From positions 1,488,001-1,552,000 of the forward strand of contig NZ_CP088285.1 in NCBI RefSeq assembly GCF_011516645.4: a stretch of DNA of 64,000 bases, read 5' to 3'. This document shows positions 51,890-60,868 of the stretch, in pieces; the stretch's first letter is position 1; the number at the start of each line of letters is the position of its first letter. The DNA comes from Bradyrhizobium septentrionale (GTDB lineage Bacteria > Pseudomonadota > Alphaproteobacteria > Rhizobiales > Xanthobacteraceae). The notes beneath the pieces were generated by a model. That model did not search any database. It was not told the DNA's origin and was given only the letters and a program-made list of their open reading frames with translations. Both the position numbers and the translations under genes were made by a program.

Positions 51890-51919
51890 ACGCCGTGCTT
51901 CCGAACTGTGCGGGCGGTG

Positions 51920-51935
51920 TGCACGATATCGTGCA
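51920..51935. promoter_or_regulatory. 16-base perfect palindrome, candidate operator
   Basis: TGCACGATATCGTGCA, exactly self-complementary, 31 bases upstream of the zinc-ribbon start and about 150 bases before the next rightward gene. Palindromes of this quality near promoters usually bind a dimeric regulator; which one is unknown. Confidence 0.5.
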
Positions 51936-52086
51936 TATGAAGTCTACATCGTTAAGAAGCGATTAGGAAAGCGGCTGTCCGGGCCGTTGCCGGCGATCAC
52001 TCGCGACGGCGGAAGCATGCTTGACTCTGTGAGAACAAAATAGGAACGTATTGGTCCAGCCGCTAGCCATGAGAGGGAGTTTCGCC

Positions 52087-52296
52087 ATGTCCGCACCGCG
52101 TTCCCAGCCCGAGCACAGCCACTACGAGAAGGCCTGCGATCAGGCGATCGCGATGTGCGACGGCAACCTGCGCAGCACCATCAAGGCGCTCATCATGGCC
52201 AATGAATATCTGGAAGCCGAGCTCGAGGAATTACAGGCCGCGATCACCGCCGGCTGCGTTCCGGCGCAGAGCCAGGCGGCGAGCGACGCCGCTTAA
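52087..52296 (+). CDS. Small conserved hypothetical protein
   Basis: 69 residues: HSHYEKACDQAIAMCDGNLR, then STIKALIMANEYLEAELEEL and an Ala/Gln tail. Mostly helical with two Cys residues. AGAGGGAG lies nine bases before the ATG. The next hypothetical begins 17 bases after its stop, so they are co-transcribed. Function unknown. Confidence 0.65.
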   Translation: MSAPRSQPEHSHYEKACDQAIAMCDGNLRSTIKALIMANEYLEAELEELQAAITAGCVPAQSQAASDAA

Positions 52297-52313
52297 CATC
52301 CGGGGCACCAGCG

Positions 52314-52565
52314 ATGACCGATGTCACCTACTACGTGGCGTTGCCCTTCATGCAGGACGACGACGGCACGCCGGTCGCCGGCAATGCCGAGGAATGCCAG
52401 AGCTCGGCGATCGCGCTGCGCCGTGCGGAGACGATGTCGCGAATGCCGGGCAGCATCGGCGCGGTCGCATTCAGCCGCACCGGCGATCCTGCGATCGGCG
52501 AATTCGGCGACGCCAAGCTGTTGCGCGCCTACGGCAACGTGCCGGAGGATCTGAGCGCGCTCTAA
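52314..52565 (+). CDS. Small conserved hypothetical protein
   Basis: 83 residues: TDVTYYVALPFMQDDDGTPV, then SSAIALRRAETMSRMPGSIG and ending GNVPEDLSAL. The opening strand and regular alternation suggest a small alpha/beta fold. Second gene of a pair with the one 17 bases upstream. A 19-base repeat fragment and the convergent diguanylate cyclase follow directly. Confidence 0.7.
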   Translation: MTDVTYYVALPFMQDDDGTPVAGNAEECQSSAIALRRAETMSRMPGSIGAVAFSRTGDPAIGEFGDAKLLRAYGNVPEDLSAL

Positions 52566-52571
52566 TCCCCG

Positions 52572-52590
52572 GAGCGTTTTCGAGCGAAGT
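52572..52590. repeat. Short copy of the AGAGCGTTTTCGAGCGAAG repeat
   Basis: GAGCGTTTTCGAGCGAAGT matches the start of the element at 38798-38864. It fills the gap between two convergent genes and abuts the stop codon of the diguanylate cyclase gene. Confidence 0.65.
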
Positions 52591-53319
52591 CTAGGATTCG
52601 TGGCGCCGCTGCGCCTTGCGCACATACATCGCCCGGTCGGCCTCATCGAGGACGCGCTCGACATCCGAATGCGCGGTGAGGATCGCGACGCCCGCGGAGG
52701 CGCCGGCGGAAACGTGGTTGCCACGGAACATGAAGGTCAGGCGGTCGATCGCCTCCTCCAGCGCCGCGGCCTTGGCTCTCGCATCGGTCTCGCTGAGATT
52801 CCACAGCAGCACGGCAAACTCGTCGCCACCGAGACGGCCGACCACGTCGGACGCGCGCACCTGATCCGATATCGCGGCAACGATCGCCTTCAGCACCTCG
52901 TCGCCCGCTGCATGCCCGAAGCTGTCGTTGATCGGCTTGAGACGGTCGACGTCGAGCACGATCAGCGCGCCGGAGGCGTGATAGCGCTTGATGAAGGAGA
53001 GCGAACGGGCGAGTTCGCGCTCGAAGCCGCGCCGGTTCAGGATGTCGAGCAGGAAGTCGGTCTCGGACGAGGCCTGCAGCTCCTCGATCCGGGCCTGGGC
53101 CCGCGCCAGCTGTGCCCGCAGCCTGCGGATCGTCGATTTGTCGCTGGATGCGACCGCCCCGCGCGTAGACGCTTCGGTTCCAGCCCGTTTTGTTCCGGCC
53201 TGTTTGCTTCCGGCCTGCTTACGTCCGGCCTTGCCAGGCCCGGATTTGCGCGCGGCCGTTGTGCCTTTGCGTCGTTTCGATGCCCCCGAGGCGGCCGCCG
53301 TCGTCTTCTTCATGCGCAT
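52591..53319 (-). CDS. Diguanylate cyclase with basic N-terminal tail
   Basis: 242 residues. The N-terminal 60 residues are Lys/Ala/Gly-rich with repeated AG(S/T)K(Q/R) units, followed by a short coiled coil (RAQLARAQARIEELQ) and a GGDEF domain. RLGGDEFAVLL is intact and the inhibitory RxxD (RASD) lies exactly five residues before GGDEF, so active, product-inhibited synthesis of c-di-GMP is expected. The basic tail may bind DNA or membrane. Start MRMKK or the ATG six bases later. Confidence 0.88.
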   Translation of the reverse strand: MRMKKTTAAASGASKRRKGTTAARKSGPGKAGRKQAGSKQAGTKRAGTEASTRGAVASSDKSTIRRLRAQLARAQARIEELQASSETDFLLDILNRRGFERELARSLSFIKRYHASGALIVLDVDRLKPINDSFGHAAGDEVLKAIVAAISDQVRASDVVGRLGGDEFAVLLWNLSETDARAKAAALEEAIDRLTFMFRGNHVSAGASAGVAILTAHSDVERVLDEADRAMYVRKAQRRHES

Positions 53320-53464
53320 CCTTGTTGAGGCCTGCTTATGAAGGCTTGCCGGGATTCACCAAGACAGGATAGTCCATTCTAACTCCCTTGCCACGCCTTG
53401 GATGACGCCCGGGCCGCCCCTATAATCGGCCTATGCTTTTGGATTCCTGCACAGAATTGAAGAG

Positions 53465-53953
53465 ATGACCGCTCCGATCGCCATCATCATGGGAAGTCAG
53501 TCCGACTGGGGGACCATGCGCCACGCCGCCGACACGCTGGCTGCGCTTGGTATTGCCTGCGAAACGCGCATTGTTTCGGCCCACCGCACCCCCGATCGGC
53601 TCTATGCCTTCGCCAAGGGCGCCAAGGCTGCCGGCCACAAGGTGATCATCGCCGGCGCCGGCGGTGCGGCCCACCTGCCGGGCATGGCGGCCGCGCTGAC
53701 GGAGCTGCCGGTGTTCGGGGTTCCCGTCGAGTCGAAGGCGCTGTCCGGCGTCGATTCGCTCTATTCGATCGTGCAGATGCCAGCCGGGATCCCGGTCGGA
53801 ACGCTCGCGATCGGCAAGGCCGGCGCGATCAATGCCGCCTTGCTCGCGGCAAGCGTGCTCGCGCTCAACGATGCTGCCCTGGCCGGCCGGCTTGCGGCCT
53901 GGCGACAGCAGCAGACCGACGCGGTCAAGGACCATCCGGAGGGTACGGCGTGA
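53465..53953 (+). CDS. purE: 5-(carboxyamino)imidazole ribonucleotide mutase
   Basis: 162 residues, typical Pur[15 protein letters not shown] (catalytic His) and [11 protein letters not shown] are all present. It converts N5-CAIR to CAIR in de novo purine synthesis. Its stop overlaps the purK start by 4 bases (GTGA). GAAGAG lies before the ATG. Confidence 0.97.
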   Translation: MTAPIAIIMGSQSDWGTMRHAADTLAALGIACETRIVSAHRTPDRLYAFAKGAKAAGHKVIIAGAGGAAHLPGMAAALTELPVFGVPVESKALSGVDSLYSIVQMPAGIPVGTLAIGKAGAINAALLAASVLALNDAALAGRLAAWRQQQTDAVKDHPEGTA

Positions 53954-55053
53954 CGGCTTCAAACGCAGTGAAGCTGAAGCCGGGCGACACCATTGGAATC
54001 CTCGGCGGCGGACAATTGGGCCGGATGCTGGCGATGGCCGCAGCGCGCCTCGGGCTCCGCTGCCAGGTGTTTTCGCCCGACCCGGACTCGCCGGCCTTCG
54101 ACGTGGTGCAGAACGCGACCTGCGCGGAATATGCCGACGTCGAGGCGCTCGAACTGTTCGCCAACGACGTCGACGTCGTCACCTATGAGTTCGAGAACGT
54201 CCCGGCCGCGACCGCCATGGTGCTCGCCGCGCGACGCCCGGTGCTGCCGGCGCAGAAGATCCTCGAGACCACGCAGGACCGGCTGATCGAGAAGGATTTC
54301 GTCAGCAAGCTCGGCATCGGCACTGCTGATTATGCCGACGTCTCCTCGGTCGCGACGCTGCGCGCGGCGATCGAACGGATCGGCCTGCCCGCGGTGATCA
54401 AGACCCGCCGCTTCGGCTATGACGGCAAGGGCCAGGCGATCATCCGCGCCGGCGACGACCTCGAACAGGTCTGGCAGGACCTCGGCACCAAGTCGGCGAT
54501 CCTCGAGGCCTTCGTGACGTTCGAGCGCGAGATCTCGGTGATCGCGGCCCGCTCCGCGTCCGGCGAGGTCGAGTGCTTCGACGTCACCGAGAACGAGCAT
54601 CGCGACCACATCCTGAAAATTTCCCGCGCGCCCGCCGCGATCCCCGAGGAGCTATCCGCACAGGCGCGGGCGATCGCCGAAAAGATCGCCACGGCGCTCG
54701 ACTATGTCGGCGTGCTTGCGGTGGAGCTGTTTGTCGTGCCCGGCAATGGCGCGGCGACGGTGCTGGTCAACGAGATCGCGCCACGCGTGCACAATTCCGG
54801 CCACTGGACGCTCGACGGCGCCTCGATCTCACAGTTCGAGCAGCACATCCGCGCGATCGCCGGCTGGCCGCTCGGCAAGCCGGTGCGCCATGGCGAGGTC
54901 ACCATGACCAACCTGATCGGCGACGATATCCTGAGCTACGAGCAGTGGCTCACCGTCCCCGGCGTCACCGTGCATCTCTACGGCAAGGGCACGCCGCGCC
55001 CCGGCCGCAAGATGGGGCACGTCACCGAAGTGACGCCGCCCCGCAAGCCTTGA
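53950..55053 (+). CDS. purK: 5-(carboxyamino)imidazole ribonucleotide synthase
   Basis: 367 residues starting with GTG. ATP-grasp fold: [49 protein letters not shown] and [17 protein letters not shown] are PurK landmarks. Makes N5-CAIR from AIR, bicarbonate and ATP, the step before PurE. The operon order purE-purK and the overlap imply coupled translation; a strong terminator follows. Confidence 0.97.
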   Translation: MTASNAVKLKPGDTIGILGGGQLGRMLAMAAARLGLRCQVFSPDPDSPAFDVVQNATCAEYADVEALELFANDVDVVTYEFENVPAATAMVLAARRPVLPAQKILETTQDRLIEKDFVSKLGIGTADYADVSSVATLRAAIERIGLPAVIKTRRFGYDGKGQAIIRAGDDLEQVWQDLGTKSAILEAFVTFEREISVIAARSASGEVECFDVTENEHRDHILKISRAPAAIPEELSAQARAIAEKIATALDYVGVLAVELFVVPGNGAATVLVNEIAPRVHNSGHWTLDGASISQFEQHIRAIAGWPLGKPVRHGEVTMTNLIGDDILSYEQWLTVPGVTVHLYGKGTPRPGRKMGHVTEVTPPRKP

Positions 55054-55096
55054 TCCGCCACGCTTCGCAGCGGCATTCGCGACAGATCGATGGAAG

Positions 55097-55125
55097 CGGG
55101 ATCGTGGCTGCCACGATCCCGTTTT
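55097..55125 (+). terminator. Rho-independent terminator of purEK
   Basis: CGGGATCGTGG-CTG-CCACGATCCCG, an 11-base-pair stem with a 3-base loop followed by TTTT, 43 bases after the purK stop. The clearest terminator in the window. Confidence 0.92.
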
Positions 55126-55130
55126 GCCGG

Positions 55131-55850
55131 TCAGGTCTTCACGCCGGCAACGACACCGGTCGGCTCGTCGCTGAGCCAGCGATAGATCACGCCGCCCAAG
55201 GCACCGCCGATCAGCGGCGCGACCCAGAACATCCAGAGCTGCGCCACCGCCCAGCCGCCGACGAACAGTGCCGGCCCGGTGCTGCGCGCCGGGTTCACCG
55301 AGGTGTTGGTGACGGGAATGCTGACCAGATGGATCATCACCAGCGCAAGGCCGATCGCGAGCGGCGCGAAGCCGGCGGGCGCCTTGCCATGGGTCGATCC
55401 CATGATGATGAACAGGAACATCATGGTCATCACCACTTCGGTGATGAAGCACACCACCATGCTGTACTGGCCGGGTGAATGCGCATCATAGCCATTGGAG
55501 GCGAAGCCCTTGCTGACGTCAAAGCCGGGCGCGCCGCTGGCGATCACATAAAGCAGCCAGGCCGCGATGATGGCACCCACGACCTGCGCGATGATGTAGG
55601 GCAGCACCTGGCCGCCCGGAAAACGCCCACCCGCAGCCAGCCCGACCGTGACGGCCGGGTTGAGGTGGCAGCCCGAGATATGGCCGATCGCATAGGCCAT
55701 GGTCACCACGCTGAGCCCAAACGCCAGTGACACGCCGACCAGGCCGATGCCGACCTGCGGAAAGCCGGCTGCGATCACCGCGCTGCCGCAGCCGGCAAAT
55801 GTGAGCCAGAACGTACCGATGGCCTCGGCCGCGTATTTCTTCATCGCCAT
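55131..55850 (-). CDS. aqpZ: Aquaporin Z-type water channel
   Basis: 239 residues, six membrane helices and both NPA boxes: [12 protein letters not shown] after helix 2 and [12 protein letters not shown] after helix 5. The Arg in NPAR and nearby residues favour a water channel (AqpZ) over a glycerol facilitator (GlpF has a wider filter). [20 protein letters not shown] is the usual AqpZ start; GGGAG is seven bases upstream. It is convergent with purK. Confidence 0.92.
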   Translation of the reverse strand: MAMKKYAAEAIGTFWLTFAGCGSAVIAAGFPQVGIGLVGVSLAFGLSVVTMAYAIGHISGCHLNPAVTVGLAAGGRFPGGQVLPYIIAQVVGAIIAAWLLYVIASGAPGFDVSKGFASNGYDAHSPGQYSMVVCFITEVVMTMMFLFIIMGSTHGKAPAGFAPLAIGLALVMIHLVSIPVTNTSVNPARSTGPALFVGGWAVAQLWMFWVAPLIGGALGGVIYRWLSDEPTGVVAGVKT

Positions 55851-56114
55851 GTGGCATCTCCCCTATTTCCAATGTCCGAAGTTCTCAAAACTCCGGGAAC
55901 GGCCCCGATCCCGGCGCCAAATCACCCAAATCAGGGCCGCACAAAGGCATTTTCGCCCCATTTCGTGGCTTTACTAGGCCCGAAAGTCACTCGACCGGTG
56001 GACATCTGCGCGTTTGTCTGATACATGCGCGCGCCTAGGGTTAAGAGGCAGGCCTTTTGCCGCCCCTTCACCTCGCCAGAATTCCGAACCGATCAATTCA
56101 AAAGAGGATGCCGC

Positions 56115-56411
56115 GTGCAGGTTCTCGTCCGCGATAACAATGTCGACCAAGCTCTCAAGGCGCTGAAGAAGAAGATGCAGCGCGAGGGCATTTTCCGCGA
56201 GATGAAGCTCCGCGGTCACTACGAAAAGCCCTCTGAGAAGAAGGCTCGCGAAAAGGCCGAAGCCGTGCGCCGCGCACGCAAGCTGGCGCGCAAGAAGCTG
56301 CAGCGCGAAGGCCTGCTGCCGATGAAGCCGAAGCCGGTGTTTGGCGCCGGTCCGGGTGGCGATCGCGGTGGCCGTCCTGGTGGTCCGGGCGCTGGTCGCG
56401 GCCCCCGCTGA
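56115..56411 (+). CDS. rpsU: 30S ribosomal protein S21
   Basis: 98 residues starting with [23 protein letters not shown], then [19 protein letters not shown], the S21 core, and a Gly/Arg-rich C-terminal tail ([18 protein letters not shown]). The tail makes it longer than the 71-residue E. coli protein, as is usual in Bradyrhizobium. AGAGGA precedes the start. Needed for initiation on structured mRNAs. The terminator that follows makes it monocistronic. Confidence 0.95.
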   Translation: MQVLVRDNNVDQALKALKKKMQREGIFREMKLRGHYEKPSEKKAREKAEAVRRARKLARKKLQREGLLPMKPKPVFGAGPGGDRGGRPGGPGAGRGPR

Positions 56412-56440
56412 ACCGTTTTGCAGATCTGGAAGTCTAACAG

Positions 56441-56470
56441 CGCGGGCCCCGGGCCCGCGTTGTCGTTTTG
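56441..56470 (+). terminator. Terminator after rpsU
   Basis: CGCGGGCCC and GGGCCCGCG form a GC-rich hairpin (the inner pairs open as the loop) followed by TTGTCGTTTTG, 29 bases after the rpsU stop. Confidence 0.75.
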
Positions 56471-56527
56471 AAGCGAGCCTCGTTCCGGGGTACCAATGCA
56501 AAATTACCGGCAGGAGCGTTTTGCATA

Positions 56528-57199
56528 ATGGCTGCTTCGGCGCTCCGCCCCCTTCCCCCAGGACCAGTACATCCAGGGACTGCGCACCGCCGTCGCGCAT
56601 CGCAACTCATCATCGCTGCAGTGGCTCTCGGCCTGCCGCTCGGAGGCTGCTCCTTCGATCTCGGATCATGGGGCTCGGACGACAAGCCTAAACCGGCTGC
56701 CACCGCCGACAAGCCGGCTGCCGACACGATCACGCCGCAGGACATCAACAGCGCCAAGGATCACGCCACGCGCGGCCAGGTGCTGGCGCATTCCGGCAAG
56801 CTCGACGAGGCGCAGGCGGAATTTGAGCAAGCGCTGACGACCGATCCCTACAACATCCAGGCTCTGTATGGCCGTGGCCTGATCTATCAGGGCCGTGGGC
56901 AACATCAGCAGGCGATCGACGATTTCACGGCGGCCAGCGGGCTGTCGCCGCAGAAGGCCGAGCCTCTGGTCAGCCGCGCCACCAGCTATCTCGCGCTCGA
57001 CAAGGCCAAGCAGGCCGTCGCCGATCTCGACGAGGCCGTGCAGGCCGATCCCAACAATGTTGCGGCGTGGAGCGCGCGCGGCCAGGCCTATGAGCGACTT
57101 GGCGACAAGGCCAAGGCGGCGGCGTCCTACAATCACGCCCTGGCGCTGCGGCCAAGGGACGAGACCGCGCGCAGCGGGCTGGCGCGCACCGGCGGATAA
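56528..57199 (+). CDS. TPR lipoprotein
   Basis: 223 residues. The N terminus has a hydrophobic segment ending LGLPLGGCSFD, a lipobox with Cys near residue 41, so the protein is predicted to be a lipoprotein after signal peptidase II cleavage. A linker follows, then three TPR units: GQVLAHSGKLDEAQAEFEQA, GRGLIYQGRGQHQQAIDDF and ARGQAYERLGDKAKAAASYN. NlpI-like TPR lipoproteins act as envelope adaptors; no specific role can be assigned. The long pre-lipobox N region (RRRAS...) is unusual but fits ATG 56528. Confidence 0.82.
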   Translation: MAASALRPLPPGPVHPGTAHRRRASQLIIAAVALGLPLGGCSFDLGSWGSDDKPKPAATADKPAADTITPQDINSAKDHATRGQVLAHSGKLDEAQAEFEQALTTDPYNIQALYGRGLIYQGRGQHQQAIDDFTAASGLSPQKAEPLVSRATSYLALDKAKQAVADLDEAVQADPNNVAAWSARGQAYERLGDKAKAAASYNHALALRPRDETARSGLARTGG

Positions 57200-57227
57200 T
57201 TGTTCGGCTTACTTCGGCGAGTTCGGC

Positions 57228-58148
57228 TTACTTCGGCAAGACGGCGTGGAACATCGACTTCATGCCGGAGAACACGTCGTCGGTCACCGAGCTGCGCTCA
57301 CTGGTCCGCTCGTTCTTGGGCGCCGGCATGGCGGCGTCGGCGCGCAGGTCGAGCGGGGCCTGCAGCACCGGAACCGGAATATCGGCCGGCGGCGTCAGCC
57401 GGTTCGAATCCTGAGCGCTGGCGGCGTAGGGCGGACGCGACTGCGAGGATTGATCGGCATTCTCGCCGGATGGGTTCGACACCATGATCGGCGGCGGCAA
57501 GGGGCGGATCGCCGACGCGGCGGCCGGACGCTGCTGGTCAGGCAGGCGGGCAAGATCGGTACGCGCCGCATCCTGGGAGCGCGCAGCATCCTGCGGACGC
57601 TCCTTGCGCAACCGCTCGATGGCGGCGCGGGCAAGATCGTTGGCGTCGCGATTTTCCTCAGGCGTGACCGCGGCCTCGGCCGGCGCGGCTGACGTCGCAG
57701 GAGCGGAAAGCTGCGGCGCGGCAGCTGGCGCGGCCTTCGCGACCGCCTTCGGCGCCACCGGACGATGGCGCGAGTCGGCGAGGATGCTGGCGGTATCGGC
57801 GGGCGCATCAGGCTTCGAGTCGGCAGCCTTGGGGTCGGTAGATTTGGGCTCGGCGGGCTTCTCGGTGACGGTAGCCTTCTCGGACGCGGAGCGCTCGATC
57901 AGCGTGCGCTCGGACATGCCCTTGGCCTTCACGCCGGCTTCGGGGAGGCTGCTGACCACGGTGGACTTTTCGGCGGGCTTGGCGGCGGCCTTCGGATCGG
58001 CTTTGGGATCCACGGCGGCGGTCACGGCTGCGGCCGCCGGCGCTTCCGGCCTGGCCACGATGTAGTGATTAACGATGTACGCCCCGATGATGGTCGCTGC
58101 CACCGAGGGTAAGATGTCCATCACGAATTTCTTCAGGTAACTCAGCAT
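57228..58148 (-). CDS. Anchored low-complexity hypothetical protein
   Basis: 306 residues from ATG 58148. One N-terminal membrane helix (LPSVAATIIGAYIVNHYIVA) then a Pro/Ala/Lys-rich disordered periplasmic or cytosolic region, with the charged helical segment ENRDANDLARAAIERLRKER and ending FSGMKSMFHAVLPK. No family recognised. Length and composition are typical of fast-evolving envelope proteins. Confidence 0.7.
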   Translation of the reverse strand: MLSYLKKFVMDILPSVAATIIGAYIVNHYIVARPEAPAAAAVTAAVDPKADPKAAAKPAEKSTVVSSLPEAGVKAKGMSERTLIERSASEKATVTEKPAEPKSTDPKAADSKPDAPADTASILADSRHRPVAPKAVAKAAPAAAPQLSAPATSAAPAEAAVTPEENRDANDLARAAIERLRKERPQDAARSQDAARTDLARLPDQQRPAAASAIRPLPPPIMVSNPSGENADQSSQSRPPYAASAQDSNRLTPPADIPVPVLQAPLDLRADAAMPAPKNERTSERSSVTDDVFSGMKSMFHAVLPK

Positions 58149-58400
58149 GACCTGCCACTCCCCGCCCTGGTATTTCATGCTGGAACTTTGAGGCACATTC
58201 AGGGATCAACTGCGACGGATCGGTGGCAAACCCCCGTTCCGCCGTCACCTTTGGTGTCATCTTGGTTTCAGCCGGAGGCGCCCCCTGCGCAGGCCGCATC
58301 CACCTGCTAGATCATCGTGCAGCCGTTAACGGGTTATGAATTTCCACAGCCGCGCAGGCTCGGACCTGCCATTCGGCGCGCGCAGGGTTAAGGCGCCGCG

Positions 58401-58691
58401 TCAGGGCTTGAGTTCGACCTCAAGGAACACGATCTCGCTGGCCGTCTCGTTGAGCACGTCGTGCTGGACCCCGGCCTTGCGGAAGTAGGACTTGCCGACG
58501 GCGAGCTGCGCCTTCGAGCGCTCGCCGTTCGGCGCCACGATCGTCATCTCGCCCGCCGTGATCGGAACGATGACGTAGTCCATCTCATGGGTGTGGTGGC
58601 CAGTGGCGCTGCCCGGCGCGAGCCGCCACTCGGTCACGCGGACCTCCGCCGCATCCACCTGCACGTCCGATTTGGCGCTCAACATCGTCAT
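58401..58691 (-). CDS. Small cupin protein
   Basis: 96 residues with a single cupin barrel. GHHTHEMDYVIVPITAGEM supplies the His-rich first cupin motif (metal-binding), and QLAVGKSYFRKAGVQHDVLN the second. Single-domain cupins bind a metal or small molecule, acting as isomerases or sensors. It lies 9 bases upstream of the Ca2+/H+ antiporter gene's stop on the same strand, so it may be in that operon. Confidence 0.82.
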   Translation of the reverse strand: MTMLSAKSDVQVDAAEVRVTEWRLAPGSATGHHTHEMDYVIVPITAGEMTIVAPNGERSKAQLAVGKSYFRKAGVQHDVLNETASEIVFLEVELKP

Positions 58692-58700
58692 TCTCTCCCA

Positions 58701-59798
58701 TTACGGCACGAATACCATGAACACGAACACGGCGAAGACCACCATGTGAACGAGCCCGAACAGGATGTTGGTGCGGCCGGTTCCGAAGGTGAGCATGCTG
58801 ACCATGAAGGTGAGCAGCAGGATCAGCATATGCTGGTTGCTGAGCCCGAGCACCAGCTGCTTGTCGAGCGCATAGGCGGCAACGGCCACCGCGGGAACCG
58901 TGAGCCCGATGGTGGCGATCGACGAGCCGAGCGCGAGGTTGATGCTCTTCTGCAGGTCGTTCTTGCGCGCCGCCGCCACCGCGGCAACGCTTTCCGGTAA
59001 CAGGATCAGGGCCGCCACCACCAGGCCAGCGAAGGCCGGCGGCGCCCCGATCTTGACGGTCACGACATCGACCACCAGCGAGAATTTCTTGGCCAGCAGC
59101 ACCACCGCCAGCAGCGAAGCCAGCAGCAGGGCAACGCTGATCGCCGTCATCCGGTCCGACATCACCTCGCCATGCGCCGCCGCCTCGTTGGCGCCGCTGA
59201 CGAAATAGTCGCGGTGGCGAATGGTCTGGGTGTAGAGGAACACCGCATAAAGCAGCAGGGTCACCACGCTGATGACGGCGAGCTGGGCCGTGGAATAGAC
59301 CGGCCCCGGCGCAGTGAGCGTAAAGTTCGGCATGTCGAGCGTGATGGTGGCGAGCACGAACAGCACGCTGAGGTAAAGGTTGGCGCCGGTGATCTGGAAA
59401 TCCTGCTCGCGGTAGCGCAAGCCACCGATGAAGATGCAAAGCCCGACCAGGCCGTTGCAGACGATCATCACGACCGCGAACACCGTGTCGCGCGCCAGGG
59501 TCGGGGCCGGCGTGTCGCCCAGCATGATGGTCGAGATCAGCGCCACCTCGATGATCGTCACCGCCAGCGTCAGCAGCAACGTACCGAACGGCTCGCCGAT
59601 CCGCTCGGCAATCATCTCGGCATGGTGGACGGCCGCAAAAACCGTGCCGAACAGGATCACGAGCAGCACGGCCGCGAACAGCCAGCCAGCGGCGGACGGT
59701 GCGAAGGCGTAGCCCGACGCCGTGACGGCGACGAACAACAGCATCGCCAGAACGGGATACAGCCAGGACGACCGTGGCATCGGTGCGTGCGCGCTCAT
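58701..59798 (-). CDS. Ca2+/H+ antiporter of the ChaA/CaCA type
   Basis: 365 residues with about eleven membrane helices. The two cation-exchange (alpha) repeats carry their acidic residues: GEPFGTLLLTLAVTIIEVAL and LLPESVAAVAAARKND followed by SINLALGSSIATIGL. It exports Ca2+ (possibly Na+ or K+) in exchange for protons. GAGGGGGCTGACGAC precedes ATG 59798. The cupin gene follows 9 bases after its stop. Confidence 0.9.
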   Translation of the reverse strand: MSAHAPMPRSSWLYPVLAMLLFVAVTASGYAFAPSAAGWLFAAVLLVILFGTVFAAVHHAEMIAERIGEPFGTLLLTLAVTIIEVALISTIMLGDTPAPTLARDTVFAVVMIVCNGLVGLCIFIGGLRYREQDFQITGANLYLSVLFVLATITLDMPNFTLTAPGPVYSTAQLAVISVVTLLLYAVFLYTQTIRHRDYFVSGANEAAAHGEVMSDRMTAISVALLLASLLAVVLLAKKFSLVVDVVTVKIGAPPAFAGLVVAALILLPESVAAVAAARKNDLQKSINLALGSSIATIGLTVPAVAVAAYALDKQLVLGLSNQHMLILLLTFMVSMLTFGTGRTNILFGLVHMVVFAVFVFMVFVP

Positions 59799-59853
59799 GT
59801 CGTCAGCCCCCTCAATTCGACCGGCCCGATTATGCGACAGACGATCGCCGCCG

Positions 59854-60672
59854 TCAGCCTTTTGCGGCGTCGATAAACCGCCTCGCCGTCTCCATCGCAC
59901 CGAAATCGTCGAGATTGTCGTGCCCGCCGCCGGGCAAACGCACGAACTGCTTGGGCTCACGGGCGAGGCCGAACAGGCGCTCGCCGAAGCGGATCGGGAT
60001 CACCGGGTCGTTCGTGCCGTGCATGATCAGGAGCGTCACGGTAACGCCGGTGATTCGCCGGTCGGAGTGGAATTGATCCCGCATCAACAGGCTGACCGGC
60101 ACATACCAGAAGTGCGCGCCGGCGACGTCGGCGGTCGATGTGTAGGGCGCCTCCAGGATCAGTCTGCCGACCGGATGTTCGGCAGCGAGCGCAACCGCGA
60201 CGCCGGTGCCGAGCGAGAATCCCCAGGCCACGATCTGCTCGGCGCGGTAGCGCGCGGTGGTGAACGCGTAGGCCGCCGCGGCGTCCTGCAGCAGCCCCTG
60301 CTCGCTCGGAGATCCGCTCGACCCGGCGTAGCCGCGAAACGACAGCGCCACCAGCCCGGTGCCGTCGGCCGTGATGGCCTTGAAGCGCGCGACGCGGCCG
60401 GCAAGGAAATCGCCATTGCCATGAAAGAACAGCACCACGGGCCGGCCCGGCTTCGCCGGCACATGCCAGACGATGACCTTCTCGCCGTCGGCGGTGGTCA
60501 GGACATGCTCCTCGGCTTCGGGAAAGCCGGCGGCGGCCGGCGCGGTGCGCCCGACCGGCGGGATCGGAAACAGCAATTCGCGCTGCTTGACGAACAGCAC
60601 CGCGAGCCCGCCGAGATAGACGACGACCGCTGCGATCACGAGCCATTTCAAGATTGCGAGTGCCAGCGCCAT
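59854..60672 (-). CDS. Membrane-anchored alpha/beta hydrolase, ABHD13/Bem46-like
   Basis: 272 residues: one N-terminal membrane helix (about 3-30), VVLFFHGNGDFLAGR (oxyanion strand), the nucleophile elbow AWGFSLGTGVA with Ser, HGTNDPVIPIRFGE (Asp) and GGGHDNLDDFG (His). A complete catalytic triad. Related proteins act on acylated lipids or proteins. Substrate unknown. Confidence 0.88.
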   Translation of the reverse strand: MALALAILKWLVIAAVVVYLGGLAVLFVKQRELLFPIPPVGRTAPAAAGFPEAEEHVLTTADGEKVIVWHVPAKPGRPVVLFFHGNGDFLAGRVARFKAITADGTGLVALSFRGYAGSSGSPSEQGLLQDAAAAYAFTTARYRAEQIVAWGFSLGTGVAVALAAEHPVGRLILEAPYTSTADVAGAHFWYVPVSLLMRDQFHSDRRITGVTVTLLIMHGTNDPVIPIRFGERLFGLAREPKQFVRLPGGGHDNLDDFGAMETARRFIDAAKG

Positions 60673-60687
60673 CACCGGTGGCCGCTT

Positions 60688-60858
60688 CTATGTCTTGCCG
60701 CGGAGCTTGCGCAGCTTCTCGACGTCGGACTTGATGCTGTCGGGGATTGGCCGGCAGGCGCACGCCTTTGCATGCGCGACATGCCACTTGATGCGCTGCT
60801 CGCGCGTGGCCCGGGGCGGCATGCGATGGGTTCGATGCCACTCCCGATTCAGGACCAT
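60688..60858 (-). CDS. 56-residue basic hypothetical protein
   Basis: Reads MVLNREWHRTHRMPPRATRE, then IKWHVAHAKACACRPIPDSI and ending KLRKLRGKT. Very basic with a CxC pair (ACAC) near residue 33. It lies 10 bases after the pntB stop on the same strand and 15 bases before the hydrolase gene, so it is co-transcribed. No ribosome binding site is strong. Function unknown. Confidence 0.55.
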   Translation of the reverse strand: MVLNREWHRTHRMPPRATREQRIKWHVAHAKACACRPIPDSIKSDVEKLRKLRGKT

Positions 60859-60868
60859 TGCCGCCGCC

